From contig JAMPGR010000001.1 in assembly GCA_023663805.1 (NCBI GenBank), forward strand, positions 35,523 to 99,522: a DNA stretch of 64,000 bases. The letters run 5' to 3'. This DNA comes from Clostridium sp. (GTDB lineage Bacteria > Bacteroidota > Bacteroidia > Bacteroidales > Muribaculaceae). Positions 28,213 to 37,859 of this stretch are shown here, piece by piece; position 1 is the first letter of the stretch; every line of letters begins with the position of its first letter. The notes under the pieces were generated by a model. It was not told the origin of the DNA. It saw only the letters and a program-made list of their open reading frames with translations, and made no database searches. A program made the position numbers and the translations under genes.

Positions 28213-30636
28213 CTATTCGACCTGTAGAGTCAGGGTCGCGGGACGGACGCCGCGGGCTGTGACGGTGAAAGTCATTTCTCCAGGTTCGTTACCGCTGCGC
28301 ACGATCGCTGTTGCGGCGCCGCTGAAGAGGTCCATTTCGGGATTCTGGAACGGCAGAAGCGATTTGGGATTTCCGTTGGCCGTCGCCTCGAAACTGCCAC
28401 TCCCGCTGACCTTGAACCGTACACGCCGGCTGTCGGTCGGGAGAATGTTTCCGTCGCGGTCAGCGACCTGAACCGTCAGATAGGCGAGGTCATCACCTCC
28501 GGCCTCGAGCCGGTCGCGGTCGGTCGTCACGACAAGGTGGTCGGCGCGTCCGGCCGTCACGACCCGCTTATCCAACGCCGGCTTCCCGTCGCTGTCGTAG
28601 GCTACGACCCGGATTTCGCCAGGCTCATATCTCGTGTCCATCCACATCAGACGATATCGGTTCTGCATAGTCGAGTCGTTCTTTTCGCGGAACCCCTGAC
28701 TGCGGCCGTTGACGAAGAGTTCGGCCTTCGGGAAGGAGGTGTAGACAAACACCGGGGTCGTTTCCCCCTCGCGACCTGGCCAGGTCCAGTGGGGGAGGAT
28801 ATGGAGCGTCGGGGAGGCGGTGTTCCATTGCGAGCGGTAGAGATAGTAGCGGTCTTTCGGGAGCGAGGCGAGGTCGATGATTCCGAAGAGTGAGGAATGG
28901 TTCGGCCAGGCGTCGGTGTCGTAGGGCGACGGTTCGCCGAGATAGTCGAAGCCGGTCCAGACGAACTGACCGAGCACCCAGGGCTCCTCGTCCATCAGGA
29001 AGTCAATATCAGGGGTGTTTGACCAGGCGCAGGACTCGGTGTCGTAACTGCTCGACTGGTTGTCTGGGTGGATGACCTCGTTGTGGTCTGAGCCGAACGC
29101 TACAGGAAAATGATAGACCCCGCGCGACGAAACCGTCGATGCGGTCTCCGAGCCGAGAACCAGCCGCCGGGGAAGTGTGTCGTAGGCCTTCCGGTATTGC
29201 TGTGGCTTGTAGTTGAAACCGGGGATATCGAGCGCCGCGGCGAAGCCGTTGTCGAGGACTGCGCCAATCTGGTCCATTCCGCAGGTCACGGGACGCGTCG
29301 GGTCGAGTCTGTGGACCAGGTCGCGGAGCATCGTCAGTTCCCCTACCCCGCCGGGACTCCACTGGCTCGGCACCTCGTTGCCGATCGACCACATGACAAC
29401 CGAAGGGTTGTTACGATAGTGACGGACCATATTCGCGACATCCCGTTCGGCCCACTGTTCGAAGAATCGGCCATAGCCGTTCGGGGATTTCGGGCGGAAG
29501 CCCCAGTCGTCGAAAGGTTCGACCATCAGCAAGACTCCCATCTCGTCGCAGAGTTCGACAAGTTCGGGTGCCGGCATGTTATGGGATGTCCGGATCGCGT
29601 TGGCTCCCATATCCTTCAGCATCGAAATCTGGTGGCGCAGGGCGGCGCGGTTGACTGCGGCGCCGAGCGGACCGAGATCGTGATGGTTACAGACACCGCG
29701 GAATTTCGTCGGACGGCCGTTCAGAAAGAAACCCTCTTCGGGGATATATTCGAGACGGCGTATGCCGAAACGGGTGTCTACGGAGTCGACCGGCTGCCCG
29801 TCGGCGCAGATTCGCGTCCGGCAGAGGTAGAGCGACGGCGACTCCGGGCTCCAAAGCCGGGGATCGCTGACAAGGAAATCCTGGACGAACGTCTGTCCGT
29901 GGGCGACATAAGTCGAGCGGTTTCCGGCGACGACCTCCCCGTCGGGGGAGATGATTTCGGAACAAACCTCGAGTTTCTGGCCTTTCGAAGCGCCTTCGAT
30001 CTCAGTCTCAAAACGGACTGAAGCCTTCAGGTCGCTGACATATGGGGTCGTCACGCAGGTTCCCCAGACCGGGACATGAATCCTGTCGGTCGTCAGCAGA
30101 TGGACATTACGGTAGAGCCCCGCGCCGGGATACCAGCGCGACGCCTGCTCGAAATTCTCCAGGTCGACAACCAGTGTGTTTTCCCCCGGACGGACCGCAT
30201 CGGTCACGTCGACCCAGAACGAATTGTAGCCGTAGGGCCAGAAAGCGAGTTCGCAGCCGTTGACCGACACCCGTGCGTTGCTCATCGCCCCGTCGAATAT
30301 GAGGGTCGTCCGTCGTCCGGCCGTGTCGCCGATTTCAATCGTCCGCCGGTAGGTGCCCTTTCCGATAAACGGCAGGCCTCCGGTCCGGCCTGTTTTGACG
30401 GTCTCCTCGCGCTCGCCGTTCTGGAAGACGGCGACCTTCTGAAGGTCATTGTCGCGGTCGAAGGGACCACAGATCGCCCAGTCGTGTGGGACCCTGACGG
30501 AGACCCACTCTGTTGTGTCACCGTTTCTGAATTCCCACCCGTCGCGGAGAGTTTCGATTCTTCGCTCCCCCTCTACGGCGAAGGCAATGGCCCCCGAGAG
30601 AGCCACTGTCGCTAATTTTCCAATATAATCAGTCAT
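28213..30636 (-). CDS. GH2 beta-galactosidase-like glycoside hydrolase
   Basis: The 807-residue protein is a GH2 enzyme, most likely a beta-galactosidase, with an N-terminal hydrophobic segment (about 8-21) consistent with a signal peptide. Sugar-binding jelly-roll, immunoglobulin-like and TIM-barrel domains follow. The acid/base Glu421 lies in 'VMWSIGNEVPSQ' and the nucleophile Glu497 in 'VLGSETAST'. A DUF4982-type and a final Ig-like domain complete it. I start it at ATG 30636, because upstream codons of the frame would run into the preceding permease gene. It is the last gene of an otherwise housekeeping run, 23 bp after the permease. beta-Glucuronidase or another beta-glycosidase activity cannot be excluded. 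Confidence 0.9.
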   Translation of the reverse strand: MTDYIGKLATVALSGAIAFAVEGERRIETLRDGWEFRNGDTTEWVSVRVPHDWAICGPFDRDNDLQKVAVFQNGEREETVKTGRTGGLPFIGKGTYRRTIEIGDTAGRRTTLIFDGAMSNARVSVNGCELAFWPYGYNSFWVDVTDAVRPGENTLVVDLENFEQASRWYPGAGLYRNVHLLTTDRIHVPVWGTCVTTPYVSDLKASVRFETEIEGASKGQKLEVCSEIISPDGEVVAGNRSTYVAHGQTFVQDFLVSDPRLWSPESPSLYLCRTRICADGQPVDSVDTRFGIRRLEYIPEEGFFLNGRPTKFRGVCNHHDLGPLGAAVNRAALRHQISMLKDMGANAIRTSHNMPAPELVELCDEMGVLLMVEPFDDWGFRPKSPNGYGRFFEQWAERDVANMVRHYRNNPSVVMWSIGNEVPSQWSPGGVGELTMLRDLVHRLDPTRPVTCGMDQIGAVLDNGFAAALDIPGFNYKPQQYRKAYDTLPRRLVLGSETASTVSSRGVYHFPVAFGSDHNEVIHPDNQSSSYDTESCAWSNTPDIDFLMDEEPWVLGQFVWTGFDYLGEPSPYDTDAWPNHSSLFGIIDLASLPKDRYYLYRSQWNTASPTLHILPHWTWPGREGETTPVFVYTSFPKAELFVNGRSQGFREKNDSTMQNRYRLMWMDTRYEPGEIRVVAYDSDGKPALDKRVVTAGRADHLVVTTDRDRLEAGGDDLAYLTVQVADRDGNILPTDSRRVRFKVSGSGSFEATANGNPKSLLPFQNPEMDLFSGAATAIVRSGNEPGEMTFTVTARGVRPATLTLQVE

Positions 30637-30659
30637 AATCCTATTTCTGTTTGAACGGA

Positions 30660-31733
30660 TCAGAATTTGCTGGCGCGGCGGTAGAGGAAGATGGCGATTA
30701 TCGTATAGAGGATGTTCGGGATCCACATCGCGACCAGCGGCGAGGTCAGGCCGCCGACGGCGAAGGCCGAGGTGACGGTCATGAAGAGGATGTAACTGAA
30801 ACTGAGCACGAGCCCGATTCCGATATTGATGCCCATTCCCCCTTTTATCTTCCGCGACGAGAGCGACACGCCGATTATCGTCAGGATATATGCGGCTGCA
30901 CACATCGCGATTCGGCGGTGGTATTCGATCTCGAACGACTGTATGTTGGCGACGCCGCGCTCGCGTTGTCGTTCGATATAGTCAGACAACGCCGGAGTCG
31001 TCATCATCTCCTGGTCGTTCTTCGAGATCAGGAAGTCGCGCGGTTCGAAGGGGATCAGCGTGTCGAGACGTGCGCCGCGCGAAATTTCTTCGCGGTCCCC
31101 TTCGAAGTTTCGGATCATATAGTTGTAGACGCGCCAGCGGTCGAGAGTGTCATAGCGGATTGTCTGTGCGGTCATTCGCGAGACGAGTTTCTTGTCGCGG
31201 AAGGTTTCGAGTGAGAACTGATATCCGGTCTTCTGGAGATTGTCGTAGCGCGACATATAGGCGATTTCACCCGGCGCGATCTGTAGCTGGATATTGACCC
31301 CGTAGTCGACACGTTTGTTCTTGACATAGGTGTTAGTGAAGTCGATTCGCTTGACGTTGGCCGGGGGAATTATATAAGCGCTGAGAACCCATGTCCCGAG
31401 GGCGATGACCGTCGCTGAGAACAGATAGGGTCTCATAAGCCGACGGAAACTCATCCCGGTCGAGAGAATCGCGATTATCTCGCTGTTGTCTGCAAGTTTC
31501 GAGGTGAAGAATATGACGGCGATGAAGGTGAACAGCGGGCTGAACTGATTGGCGAAATACGGGAGGAAGTTGACGAAATAGTCGAAGATTGTCGCCTTCA
31601 GCGGCGCTTTCAGAAACGCATCGAGTTTCTCGTTGATATCGAACATGATGACGATCGCCATAATGAGGATAATCGAGAACAGATAGGTTCCGAGGAACTT
31701 TTTGATTATATACCAGTCGAGAATCTTGAACAT
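30660..31733 (-). CDS. LptF/LptG-family permease (YjgP/YjgQ) of LPS export
   Basis: This inner-membrane permease would work with LptB and LptC to extract lipopolysaccharide and pass it to the periplasmic bridge. The 357-residue protein has three N-terminal membrane helices (about 12-120), a periplasmic beta-jelly-roll domain (about 125-265) and three C-terminal helices (about 275-350), the standard layout. It begins 'MFKILDWYIIKKFLGTYLFS', the typical Bacteroidota start. It lies 27 bp after tgt; the tgt-lptG pairing is commonly kept in Bacteroidales. I cannot tell LptF from LptG with certainty. Confidence 0.9.
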   Translation of the reverse strand: MFKILDWYIIKKFLGTYLFSIILIMAIVIMFDINEKLDAFLKAPLKATIFDYFVNFLPYFANQFSPLFTFIAVIFFTSKLADNSEIIAILSTGMSFRRLMRPYLFSATVIALGTWVLSAYIIPPANVKRIDFTNTYVKNKRVDYGVNIQLQIAPGEIAYMSRYDNLQKTGYQFSLETFRDKKLVSRMTAQTIRYDTLDRWRVYNYMIRNFEGDREEISRGARLDTLIPFEPRDFLISKNDQEMMTTPALSDYIERQRERGVANIQSFEIEYHRRIAMCAAAYILTIIGVSLSSRKIKGGMGINIGIGLVLSFSYILFMTVTSAFAVGGLTSPLVAMWIPNILYTIIAIFLYRRASKF

Positions 31734-31760
31734 CGTTTCTTTGTAGGGGTGAATTGTCTG

Positions 31761-32891
31761 TTAGAGTCGGCGGGTGACGCGCTCGAGCATCGCCGGTTTC
31801 CAGACGGCGAAATCGCCGGTGAGGATGTGGCGGCGGGCCTCGCCGACGAGCCAGAGATAGAAGGCGAGATTATGGATCGAGGCGATCTGGAGCGCCAGGA
31901 GTTCCTGGGAGATGAACAGATGGCGGACATAGGCGCGCGAATAGGCGTGGTCGACATAACTCGTACCTTCGGGATCGAGTTCCGTGAAGTCGTCGGCCCA
32001 CTTTTTGTTCCGCATGTTCATAATCCCCTGTGAGGTGAAGATCATTCCGTTGCGTCCGTTGCGGGTCGGCATGACGCAGTCCATCATGTCGACACCCCGG
32101 TCGATTGCCTCGAGGATATTGGCCGGCGTACCGACCCCCATCAGATAGCGGGGACGGTCAGTCGGGAGGATATCGTTGACGATCTCGATCATCTCATACA
32201 TCTTCTCGGCCGGTTCGCCGACGGCAAGGCCGCCGATCGCGTTGCCGGGCGCACCGAGATCGGCTACGCGCCGGGCAGATTCGCGACGGAGGTCGGGATA
32301 GACAACACCCTGGACAATCGGGAAGAAAGCCTGGGTGTAGCCGTAGAGACCTTCGGTCTCCTTGTATCGCTTCCATCCCCGTTCGAGCCATCGGAGGGTC
32401 AGGCCGAGCGATTTGCGGGCATAGTCGTAGTCGGCCGTACCGGGAGGACATTCGTCGAGGGCCATCATGATATCGGCGCCGATTACGCGCTGGATGTCGA
32501 CTACCCCCTCGGGGGTGAAGAGATGGCGCGATCCGTCGATGTGGGAGCGGAAGTGGGCTCCCTCTTCGGTTAGTTTTCGGTTTTCGGAGAGTGAGAAGAC
32601 CTGGAAGCCGCCACTGTCGGTCAGTATCGGGCGGTTCCAGCCGTTGAAACGGTGGAGTCCGCCGGCCTGGCGGAGTATGTCGAGACCGGGGCGCAGATAG
32701 AGGTGGTAGGTGTTGCCGAGGATTATCTGGGCCTTTATGTCATCGGCGAGTTCATGCTGGTGGACACCCTTGACGGAGCCGAGGGTGCCTACCGGCATGA
32801 ATATCGGTGTTTCGATCGTGCCGTGGTCGGTCGTGATCAGTCCGGCGCGTGCCTGTGTCGCGGGAGCGGTCCCCTGCAGTTCGAATTCCAT
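31761..32891 (-). CDS. tgt: Queuine/preQ1 tRNA-guanine transglycosylase
   Basis: Tgt exchanges guanine 34 of GUN-anticodon tRNAs for a 7-deazaguanine. The 376-residue TIM-barrel protein has the substrate motifs 'NTYHLYLRPG', 'ILTDSGGFQVFSL' and 'GGLAVGEP', and the nucleophile Asp in 'MMDCVMPTRNGRNG'. Oddly, the place where bacterial Tgt has its zinc ligands CxCxxC reads 'LDPEGTSYVDHAYSRAY', with no cysteines, although the later 'IHNLAFYLWL' histidine is present. The start codon directly follows the stop of the M49 peptidase gene. The catalytic residues are intact, so activity is expected unless zinc is essential. Confidence 0.93.
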   Translation of the reverse strand: MEFELQGTAPATQARAGLITTDHGTIETPIFMPVGTLGSVKGVHQHELADDIKAQIILGNTYHLYLRPGLDILRQAGGLHRFNGWNRPILTDSGGFQVFSLSENRKLTEEGAHFRSHIDGSRHLFTPEGVVDIQRVIGADIMMALDECPPGTADYDYARKSLGLTLRWLERGWKRYKETEGLYGYTQAFFPIVQGVVYPDLRRESARRVADLGAPGNAIGGLAVGEPAEKMYEMIEIVNDILPTDRPRYLMGVGTPANILEAIDRGVDMMDCVMPTRNGRNGMIFTSQGIMNMRNKKWADDFTELDPEGTSYVDHAYSRAYVRHLFISQELLALQIASIHNLAFYLWLVGEARRHILTGDFAVWKPAMLERVTRRL

Positions 32892-34904
32892 TTATTTCGT
32901 CAGGGGTGAATAGTCGCGAGAATAGCGGAGCATCTGGGGGATATACTCCTCTTCGTAACTGACGGTCACATCGACCGGCTCGCCGTTCTCGCCGGTCACG
33001 AGCGTATAGACCGGGTTGACGAAGCCTTTGTATGGGGCGATGTTGAGATGGGCATAGCGGTCGAGAACCTCCTGATGGAGTGTCGGGTCGACCTTGACGG
33101 CATATGTCTCGACCAGATCGCGTCCGGCTTCGTAGTCACCCTCGCTCTTGATACGCTGGATTTCGCCGAGAAGCTGTCCGAAGAGGTCGCGGAGAGCCTC
33201 GTAGTCGTTTATGCGGATATAGGTCTTGCCGTTCTCCCGGTAGAGTTCGATAACGTTTCGGTCAGCGCCATGCTTCAGAGCCCATTCCGAGATTAGTTTA
33301 CGGTTGCGCATATGGGCTTCTTCGACATCCTTGCCCGGCTCGATGCGCATCAACTGGGTCATCAGCCCGTTAAGGATATATTTGTAGTACTGGGCCTTGT
33401 AGGCGTCCGGGGTGTCGAGCAGGCCTAGTTCGATGAGTTTCGGGTCGGCGAGATAGTAGAGCGCGAAGAGGTCGGCACGGGCCTCTTCGAGGGTCGAGCC
33501 GTGGGCCTTCAGCGCGTCGGGGTCGACGCCGGGGAGGAGGCGTCCCGAGGCGTGGCCGAGACATTCGTGGAGGTCGGTGTGGAGATTGTCGGTGATGAAC
33601 AGGTAGTCATCCATCAGGGCGCGCATCGCCGGATCGGGAACGAATTCTTCGTTGAAGCCGTTTCCGTGGGCGGCTTTGTCGTAGGCGTCGGTGATGTTCT
33701 CGATCGTAACGGATTTCGAGCCGTGGGCGGCGCGAATCCAGTTTGCGTTCGGGAGGTTGATACCAATCGGGGTCGAGGGATAGGAGTCGCCGGCGAGAAT
33801 CGCGGCAGTAATGACCTTTGCAGTCACACCCTTGACCTTGTCCTTGCGGAAGCGGGGGTCAACCGGTGAGTGGCTCTCGAACCACTGTGCGCTGTCTGAT
33901 ATAATCTCCGTCCGATGGCTCGCCCCGAGATTCTTGAAGTTAACGATCGACTCCCATGATCCGGTCATGCCGAGCGGGTCGCCATAACTTTCGATGAAGC
34001 CGTTGATGAAGTCGACCCGTGAGGTGGTGTCGTCGACCCAGAGAATCGAGTAGTCATCGAACGCCTTCAGGTCGCCGGTCGTATAGAACTCGATCAGTTT
34101 CTTGATTACACCCTTCTGCGCGGGATTCTCAGCATATTGCGAAGCCTTGTCGAGGAGAGCGACAATCCGTTCGATTGCAGGCGAATAGAGTCCGCCGACC
34201 CGGTAGGTCTCTTCGACGACCTTTCCGTCGCGGAGAGTGACGCGCGAATTGAGGCCGTAACTGACGGGGGTCAGGTCGGTCGTGTCTTTCAGGGCGTTGT
34301 AGTAGTCCTCGACCTGGCGCTGGGTGACGCCGCCGCCGTAGAGGTTCGTTGCGGAGGTCGTGATCAGGTCCTGGCCCTCGGCCTGGTTGACCCGCTTGGC
34401 CATGAACGTCGGGTCGAAGATGACCCGTTTGAGAGTCTCCAGGTCTGCGGGAAGTTCCGAAGCAGGGATGTCGGCGAGCATCGAGTCGAAGAACTCGGGG
34501 GTGAATTCGGGGGTGAATTTGTCCATCGAGTAGTGGTGGTGGATCCCGTTTCCGAACCACACCTGTTTGAGATATTTCTCGAACGCCTTGAACTGCTCGG
34601 AGTCGCGCGGGCCTTTGTAGGACGTGTAGGCCTTCTCCAGTAGTTGCCGGAGGGGGAGGTTATAGATGTTGTTCTGGTCCCAGAGGATGTCGCGGCCGTT
34701 GAGGGCGGCCTCGGTCAGGTAGTAGACCAGGAGTTTCTGGTTGAGCGACAGGTCTTCGAAACCGGGAACCTGGTAGCGGAGCACTTCGATGTCGGCGAAG
34801 CGGTCGACGACATAATCGAAATTATCTTGTTCTTTCGACATGGCTGAATTTGTTAAAGCGATCGCTGCGGCGGCGCAGGCGACTGTTGTTTTGAATCGGA
34901 GCAT
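32892..34904 (-). CDS. Dipeptidyl-peptidase III-like zinc peptidase (M49)
   Basis: M49 peptidases release dipeptides from the N-terminus of oligopeptides. This 670-residue protein has the family's six-residue zinc motif HExxGH as 'HECLGH' (His446, Glu447, His451) and the second ligand motif 'EEARADLF' (Glu473-Glu474). The N-terminus (about 1-22) looks like a signal peptide, so it is probably periplasmic. Length is close to other Bacteroidota members. It lies 32 bp after rlmI and directly abuts tgt, inside the seven-gene run. Confidence 0.92.
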   Translation of the reverse strand: MLRFKTTVACAAAAIALTNSAMSKEQDNFDYVVDRFADIEVLRYQVPGFEDLSLNQKLLVYYLTEAALNGRDILWDQNNIYNLPLRQLLEKAYTSYKGPRDSEQFKAFEKYLKQVWFGNGIHHHYSMDKFTPEFTPEFFDSMLADIPASELPADLETLKRVIFDPTFMAKRVNQAEGQDLITTSATNLYGGGVTQRQVEDYYNALKDTTDLTPVSYGLNSRVTLRDGKVVEETYRVGGLYSPAIERIVALLDKASQYAENPAQKGVIKKLIEFYTTGDLKAFDDYSILWVDDTTSRVDFINGFIESYGDPLGMTGSWESIVNFKNLGASHRTEIISDSAQWFESHSPVDPRFRKDKVKGVTAKVITAAILAGDSYPSTPIGINLPNANWIRAAHGSKSVTIENITDAYDKAAHGNGFNEEFVPDPAMRALMDDYLFITDNLHTDLHECLGHASGRLLPGVDPDALKAHGSTLEEARADLFALYYLADPKLIELGLLDTPDAYKAQYYKYILNGLMTQLMRIEPGKDVEEAHMRNRKLISEWALKHGADRNVIELYRENGKTYIRINDYEALRDLFGQLLGEIQRIKSEGDYEAGRDLVETYAVKVDPTLHQEVLDRYAHLNIAPYKGFVNPVYTLVTGENGEPVDVTVSYEEEYIPQMLRYSRDYSPLTK

Positions 34905-34936
34905 TTATCGGATTGTTAGGTTTGTTATCGTGGATA

Positions 34937-36124
34937 TCATTCGACGTAGAGAACCAGCCCTTTGAGATATTCCCCCTCGGGATGGTAGATATTGACCGGA
35001 TGGTCGGCCGGCTGGGACAACTGGTCGAGAATCCTGACGCGTCGTCCGCTCTGGGTCGCTGCCGAGAAGACAGCAAGACGGAACTGTTCGCGGGTGATCG
35101 CCTGGGAGCAGGAGAAGGTAAACAGGATTCCGCCGGGGGCGATTTTGGCGAATGCCTTGGCGTTCAGGCGCTGGTAGCCGCGGAGGGCGTTGCGGATCGC
35201 CCCGCGGTGTTTCGCAAAGGCCGGAGGGTCGAGGATGATCAGGTCGTGGTCGCCGGGCGACATCCGGTCGAGGTAGTCGAATGCGTCGCATGCCTCGGAA
35301 TGGTGGCGGCTGTCGCCGGGGAAATTCAGGGCGATGTTCGAGTCGGTCAGCATGACTGCTTTCGCCGAACTGTCGACCGAGACTACCGACGCGGCCCCGC
35401 CGCGCATGGCGTAGACCGAAAATCCTCCGGTGTAGCAGAACATGTTGAGCACACGGCGTCCGCGACTGTAGCGTTCGAGCAGAGAGCGGTTGTCGCGCTG
35501 GTCGACGAAGAATCCGGTTTTCTGACCCTTCAGCCAGTCGATGTGGAACTTCAGTCCGTTCTCGACGGCTATGTTCGAGGCATTCCCGCCGACGAGATAG
35601 CCGTTCGGCTGCTCCTCGCGGGCGGCGTGGACAAGCGTCGTTTCGGATTTATAGTAGACGTTGGCGATATCGAGCCCCTCTATATGTGTCAGCGACGCGG
35701 CAATCCGGCGGCGGACGTCGTGCATCCCGACGCTGTGGGCCTGGACGACGGCTGTGTCGCCATAGATGTCGACAATCAGACCGGGGAGAAAATCCCCCTC
35801 GCCGTGGACAAGGCGGAAGGCTGTGTTGTCCGGGCGGATCAGCCCGAGAGCGCGGCGGAGACGGAGCGCCTCTGCGAGACGGAGGGTGAAGAACGCCTCG
35901 TCGAGTTCGGTCTTCTCGAACGAGAGTATACGGACTGCGATGGTCGAACGCTGGTAGTGGCCGGTTGCGAGAAAGGCTCCGGCCGACGAGTGGACATCGA
36001 CAATGGTTCCGTCGGGGAGATCGGGGAGGTCACCCTCGACTGCGCCGGAGAACACCCAGGGATGGAACCGCAGGAGAGAATCCTCCTTTCCGCGGCGGAG
36101 CGTAATGACAGGATGATTGGTCAT
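34937..36124 (-). CDS. rlmI: RlmI-like class I SAM-dependent 23S rRNA (cytosine-C5) methyltransferase
   Basis: The 395-residue protein has an N-terminal PUA domain (about 1-75, 'GKEDSLLRFHPWVFSGAVEG'), a central domain, and a Rossmann methyltransferase. Landmarks are 'VLNMFCYTGGFSVYAMRGGA' (SAM motif I), 'VVSVDSSAKAV', 'DLIILDPPAFAKHRG' and the cysteine-bearing 'LFTFSCSQAI'. RlmI methylates C1962 of 23S rRNA in E. coli; other YccW/RlmI-like proteins have related targets. It sits 15 bp after rseP in the same run. Confidence 0.88.
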   Translation of the reverse strand: MTNHPVITLRRGKEDSLLRFHPWVFSGAVEGDLPDLPDGTIVDVHSSAGAFLATGHYQRSTIAVRILSFEKTELDEAFFTLRLAEALRLRRALGLIRPDNTAFRLVHGEGDFLPGLIVDIYGDTAVVQAHSVGMHDVRRRIAASLTHIEGLDIANVYYKSETTLVHAAREEQPNGYLVGGNASNIAVENGLKFHIDWLKGQKTGFFVDQRDNRSLLERYSRGRRVLNMFCYTGGFSVYAMRGGAASVVSVDSSAKAVMLTDSNIALNFPGDSRHHSEACDAFDYLDRMSPGDHDLIILDPPAFAKHRGAIRNALRGYQRLNAKAFAKIAPGGILFTFSCSQAITREQFRLAVFSAATQSGRRVRILDQLSQPADHPVNIYHPEGEYLKGLVLYVE

Positions 36125-36139
36125 ATGGCTAACAGACTG

Positions 36140-37852
36140 TTATTTTATCAGGAATCGGTAGATATCGTTGCCGTTGGCGTAGAGCAGCAACATCAGCAGG
36201 AAGAGCATACCGGCAATCTGGGCCGTCTCGAGCACCTTCTCCGGAACTTTGCGTCCGGAGATTATCTCCCAGAGAAGGAACATGATATGGCCGCCGTCGA
36301 GGGCCGGAATCGGCAGGAAATTCATGAAGGCGAGAGCAACCGACAGGAACGCGGTAATCTCCCAGAAGGCCAGCCAGCTCCATGAACTCGGAAAAAGGCT
36401 GCCGAGGGCTCCGAAACCGCCGACACTCTTGGCCCCCTCTTTGGTCGCTACCAGACGCATCGACGATACATAGTTCGACAAGGTCGTCGTTCCGATTTCC
36501 CACCCTTTCGGGATCGCCTCGAAGAGTGTATAGTTACGGACGACGGTCGGATAGATGTCGGTCAGTTTCTTCAGCTGGAATCCGAGTTTTCCTCCTTTGG
36601 TCGGGGTCGCGTGGAGAACGGTCGGCGAACCGTCGCGTTCTACGGTGATATCGACCGGCTTCCCGGCGTAGAGTTGGAGCGCCTCGGTCAGTTCGGTATA
36701 GGAAGGGGTGGCGACGGTGTCGACAGCGACAATTCGGTCCCATTCCTTCAGGCCTGCTTCGGACGCGGGTTCCCCGCCAAGGACATTGTCGACAACAACT
36801 GGCTGGCGGAATGCCATGAAGGCACCCTCTTCGCTCGCCTGCAGAATGAAGTTCTCGGGGAGATGGACAACGACTGTGTCGCGGTTGTCTCGCAGGACCG
36901 TGACATCGCTCGAGTTAAGTATCGTATAGAGCAGGTCACCCTTCGAGTAGTCGATCTTCCGGCCGTCAGCCAGCAGAGGGATGTCGCCGTTGCGGAATCC
37001 AATCTGGCGGGCTGTCTCGGTGAATTCCATTCCGGCATAGGCCTTGTCGAGTTCGATATATCGCTCGCCCCAGTGGAACGCGATTCCGATATAGATTATG
37101 ATCGCGAGGATAAAGTTGAACATGACGCCGCCGATCATGACCAGCAGGCGCTGCCACGCCGGCTTCGAGCGGAATTCCCAGGAACTGACTTTGTCGCTCA
37201 GGGTGTTCGTGTCGGTGTTCTCGTCGATCATTCCGGCGATCGCGCAGTAGCCTCCGAAGGGGAGCCAGCCGAGACCATACTCGGAGTGGCCGAAGAAGCG
37301 GCGGAGTTTCGATTCGCTCCGTGCGGCCTCCTCTTCGGCGTCGACGCGGCGGGTGACCGCCTCGAGCAGGGGAGTGTAGACAGTCTTCTCCTCTTCGTAG
37401 CGCTTCAGAGCCTTCTGATAGCGGGTCTCGAGGGGGAGGTCGTCATCCTCCTCTTTTTTCTTCCCGCCGAAAAGGTCGGAGAGGGAGAAGCCGCCGGACG
37501 TGGCAGGGGGGAGTCCTTTAGCCTCGCGTTCGCGGACCTGTTCGAGTTGTTTGTCGAGTTCGGCGACCCGCTCTTTCGCTTTCGCCAGCCGCACCTGCGA
37601 CTGGAGAAACTCCTCTTTCTCGCGGTATTCCTCCTCGGCTTCGGGGGTCATGAATTTCATGCGTCCCAATCCTCCGATATATTTTCCGGGACGCCATTTC
37701 AGGAGTGAGAACCATGGGTTGAAGAACATATAGAATTTGTCGACGCGTATCCCGTAGGAGCGCGCGAAGAGGTAGTGTCCGAATTCGTGGATGAGCACAA
37801 GCAGCGACAGCGCGAGCATCAGCTGGAGTGCCTTCATCAAAATTGTTTCCAT
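36140..37852 (-). CDS. rseP: RseP-like site-2 metalloprotease (M50) with a charged insertion
   Basis: RseP cuts transmembrane anti-sigma factors and signal-peptide remnants inside the membrane. The protein has the zinc motif 'HEFGH' at 22-26 in the first membrane helix, the block 'YGLGWLPFGGYCAIAGMIDE' at about 192-211, one or two PDZ domains (about 290-450) and the C-terminal 'FLPIPALDGGH' ligand motif. At 570 residues it is over 100 longer than usual. The excess is a charged, coiled-coil-like insertion at about 65-188, between the HExxH helix and the GWLPFGGY block, including a Lys/Glu/Asp run near 131-140. It starts 7 bp after dxr. Confidence 0.93.
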   Translation of the reverse strand: METILMKALQLMLALSLLVLIHEFGHYLFARSYGIRVDKFYMFFNPWFSLLKWRPGKYIGGLGRMKFMTPEAEEEYREKEEFLQSQVRLAKAKERVAELDKQLEQVREREAKGLPPATSGGFSLSDLFGGKKKEEDDDLPLETRYQKALKRYEEEKTVYTPLLEAVTRRVDAEEEAARSESKLRRFFGHSEYGLGWLPFGGYCAIAGMIDENTDTNTLSDKVSSWEFRSKPAWQRLLVMIGGVMFNFILAIIIYIGIAFHWGERYIELDKAYAGMEFTETARQIGFRNGDIPLLADGRKIDYSKGDLLYTILNSSDVTVLRDNRDTVVVHLPENFILQASEEGAFMAFRQPVVVDNVLGGEPASEAGLKEWDRIVAVDTVATPSYTELTEALQLYAGKPVDITVERDGSPTVLHATPTKGGKLGFQLKKLTDIYPTVVRNYTLFEAIPKGWEIGTTTLSNYVSSMRLVATKEGAKSVGGFGALGSLFPSSWSWLAFWEITAFLSVALAFMNFLPIPALDGGHIMFLLWEIISGRKVPEKVLETAQIAGMLFLLMLLLYANGNDIYRFLIK

Positions 37853-37859
37853 TCAGTTG

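Noticed and set aside
34913..36385. A 490-codon plus-strand frame over rlmI and the end of rseP
   Set aside because: Same cause: it is the reverse image of well-conserved genes and shows no recognisable motif.
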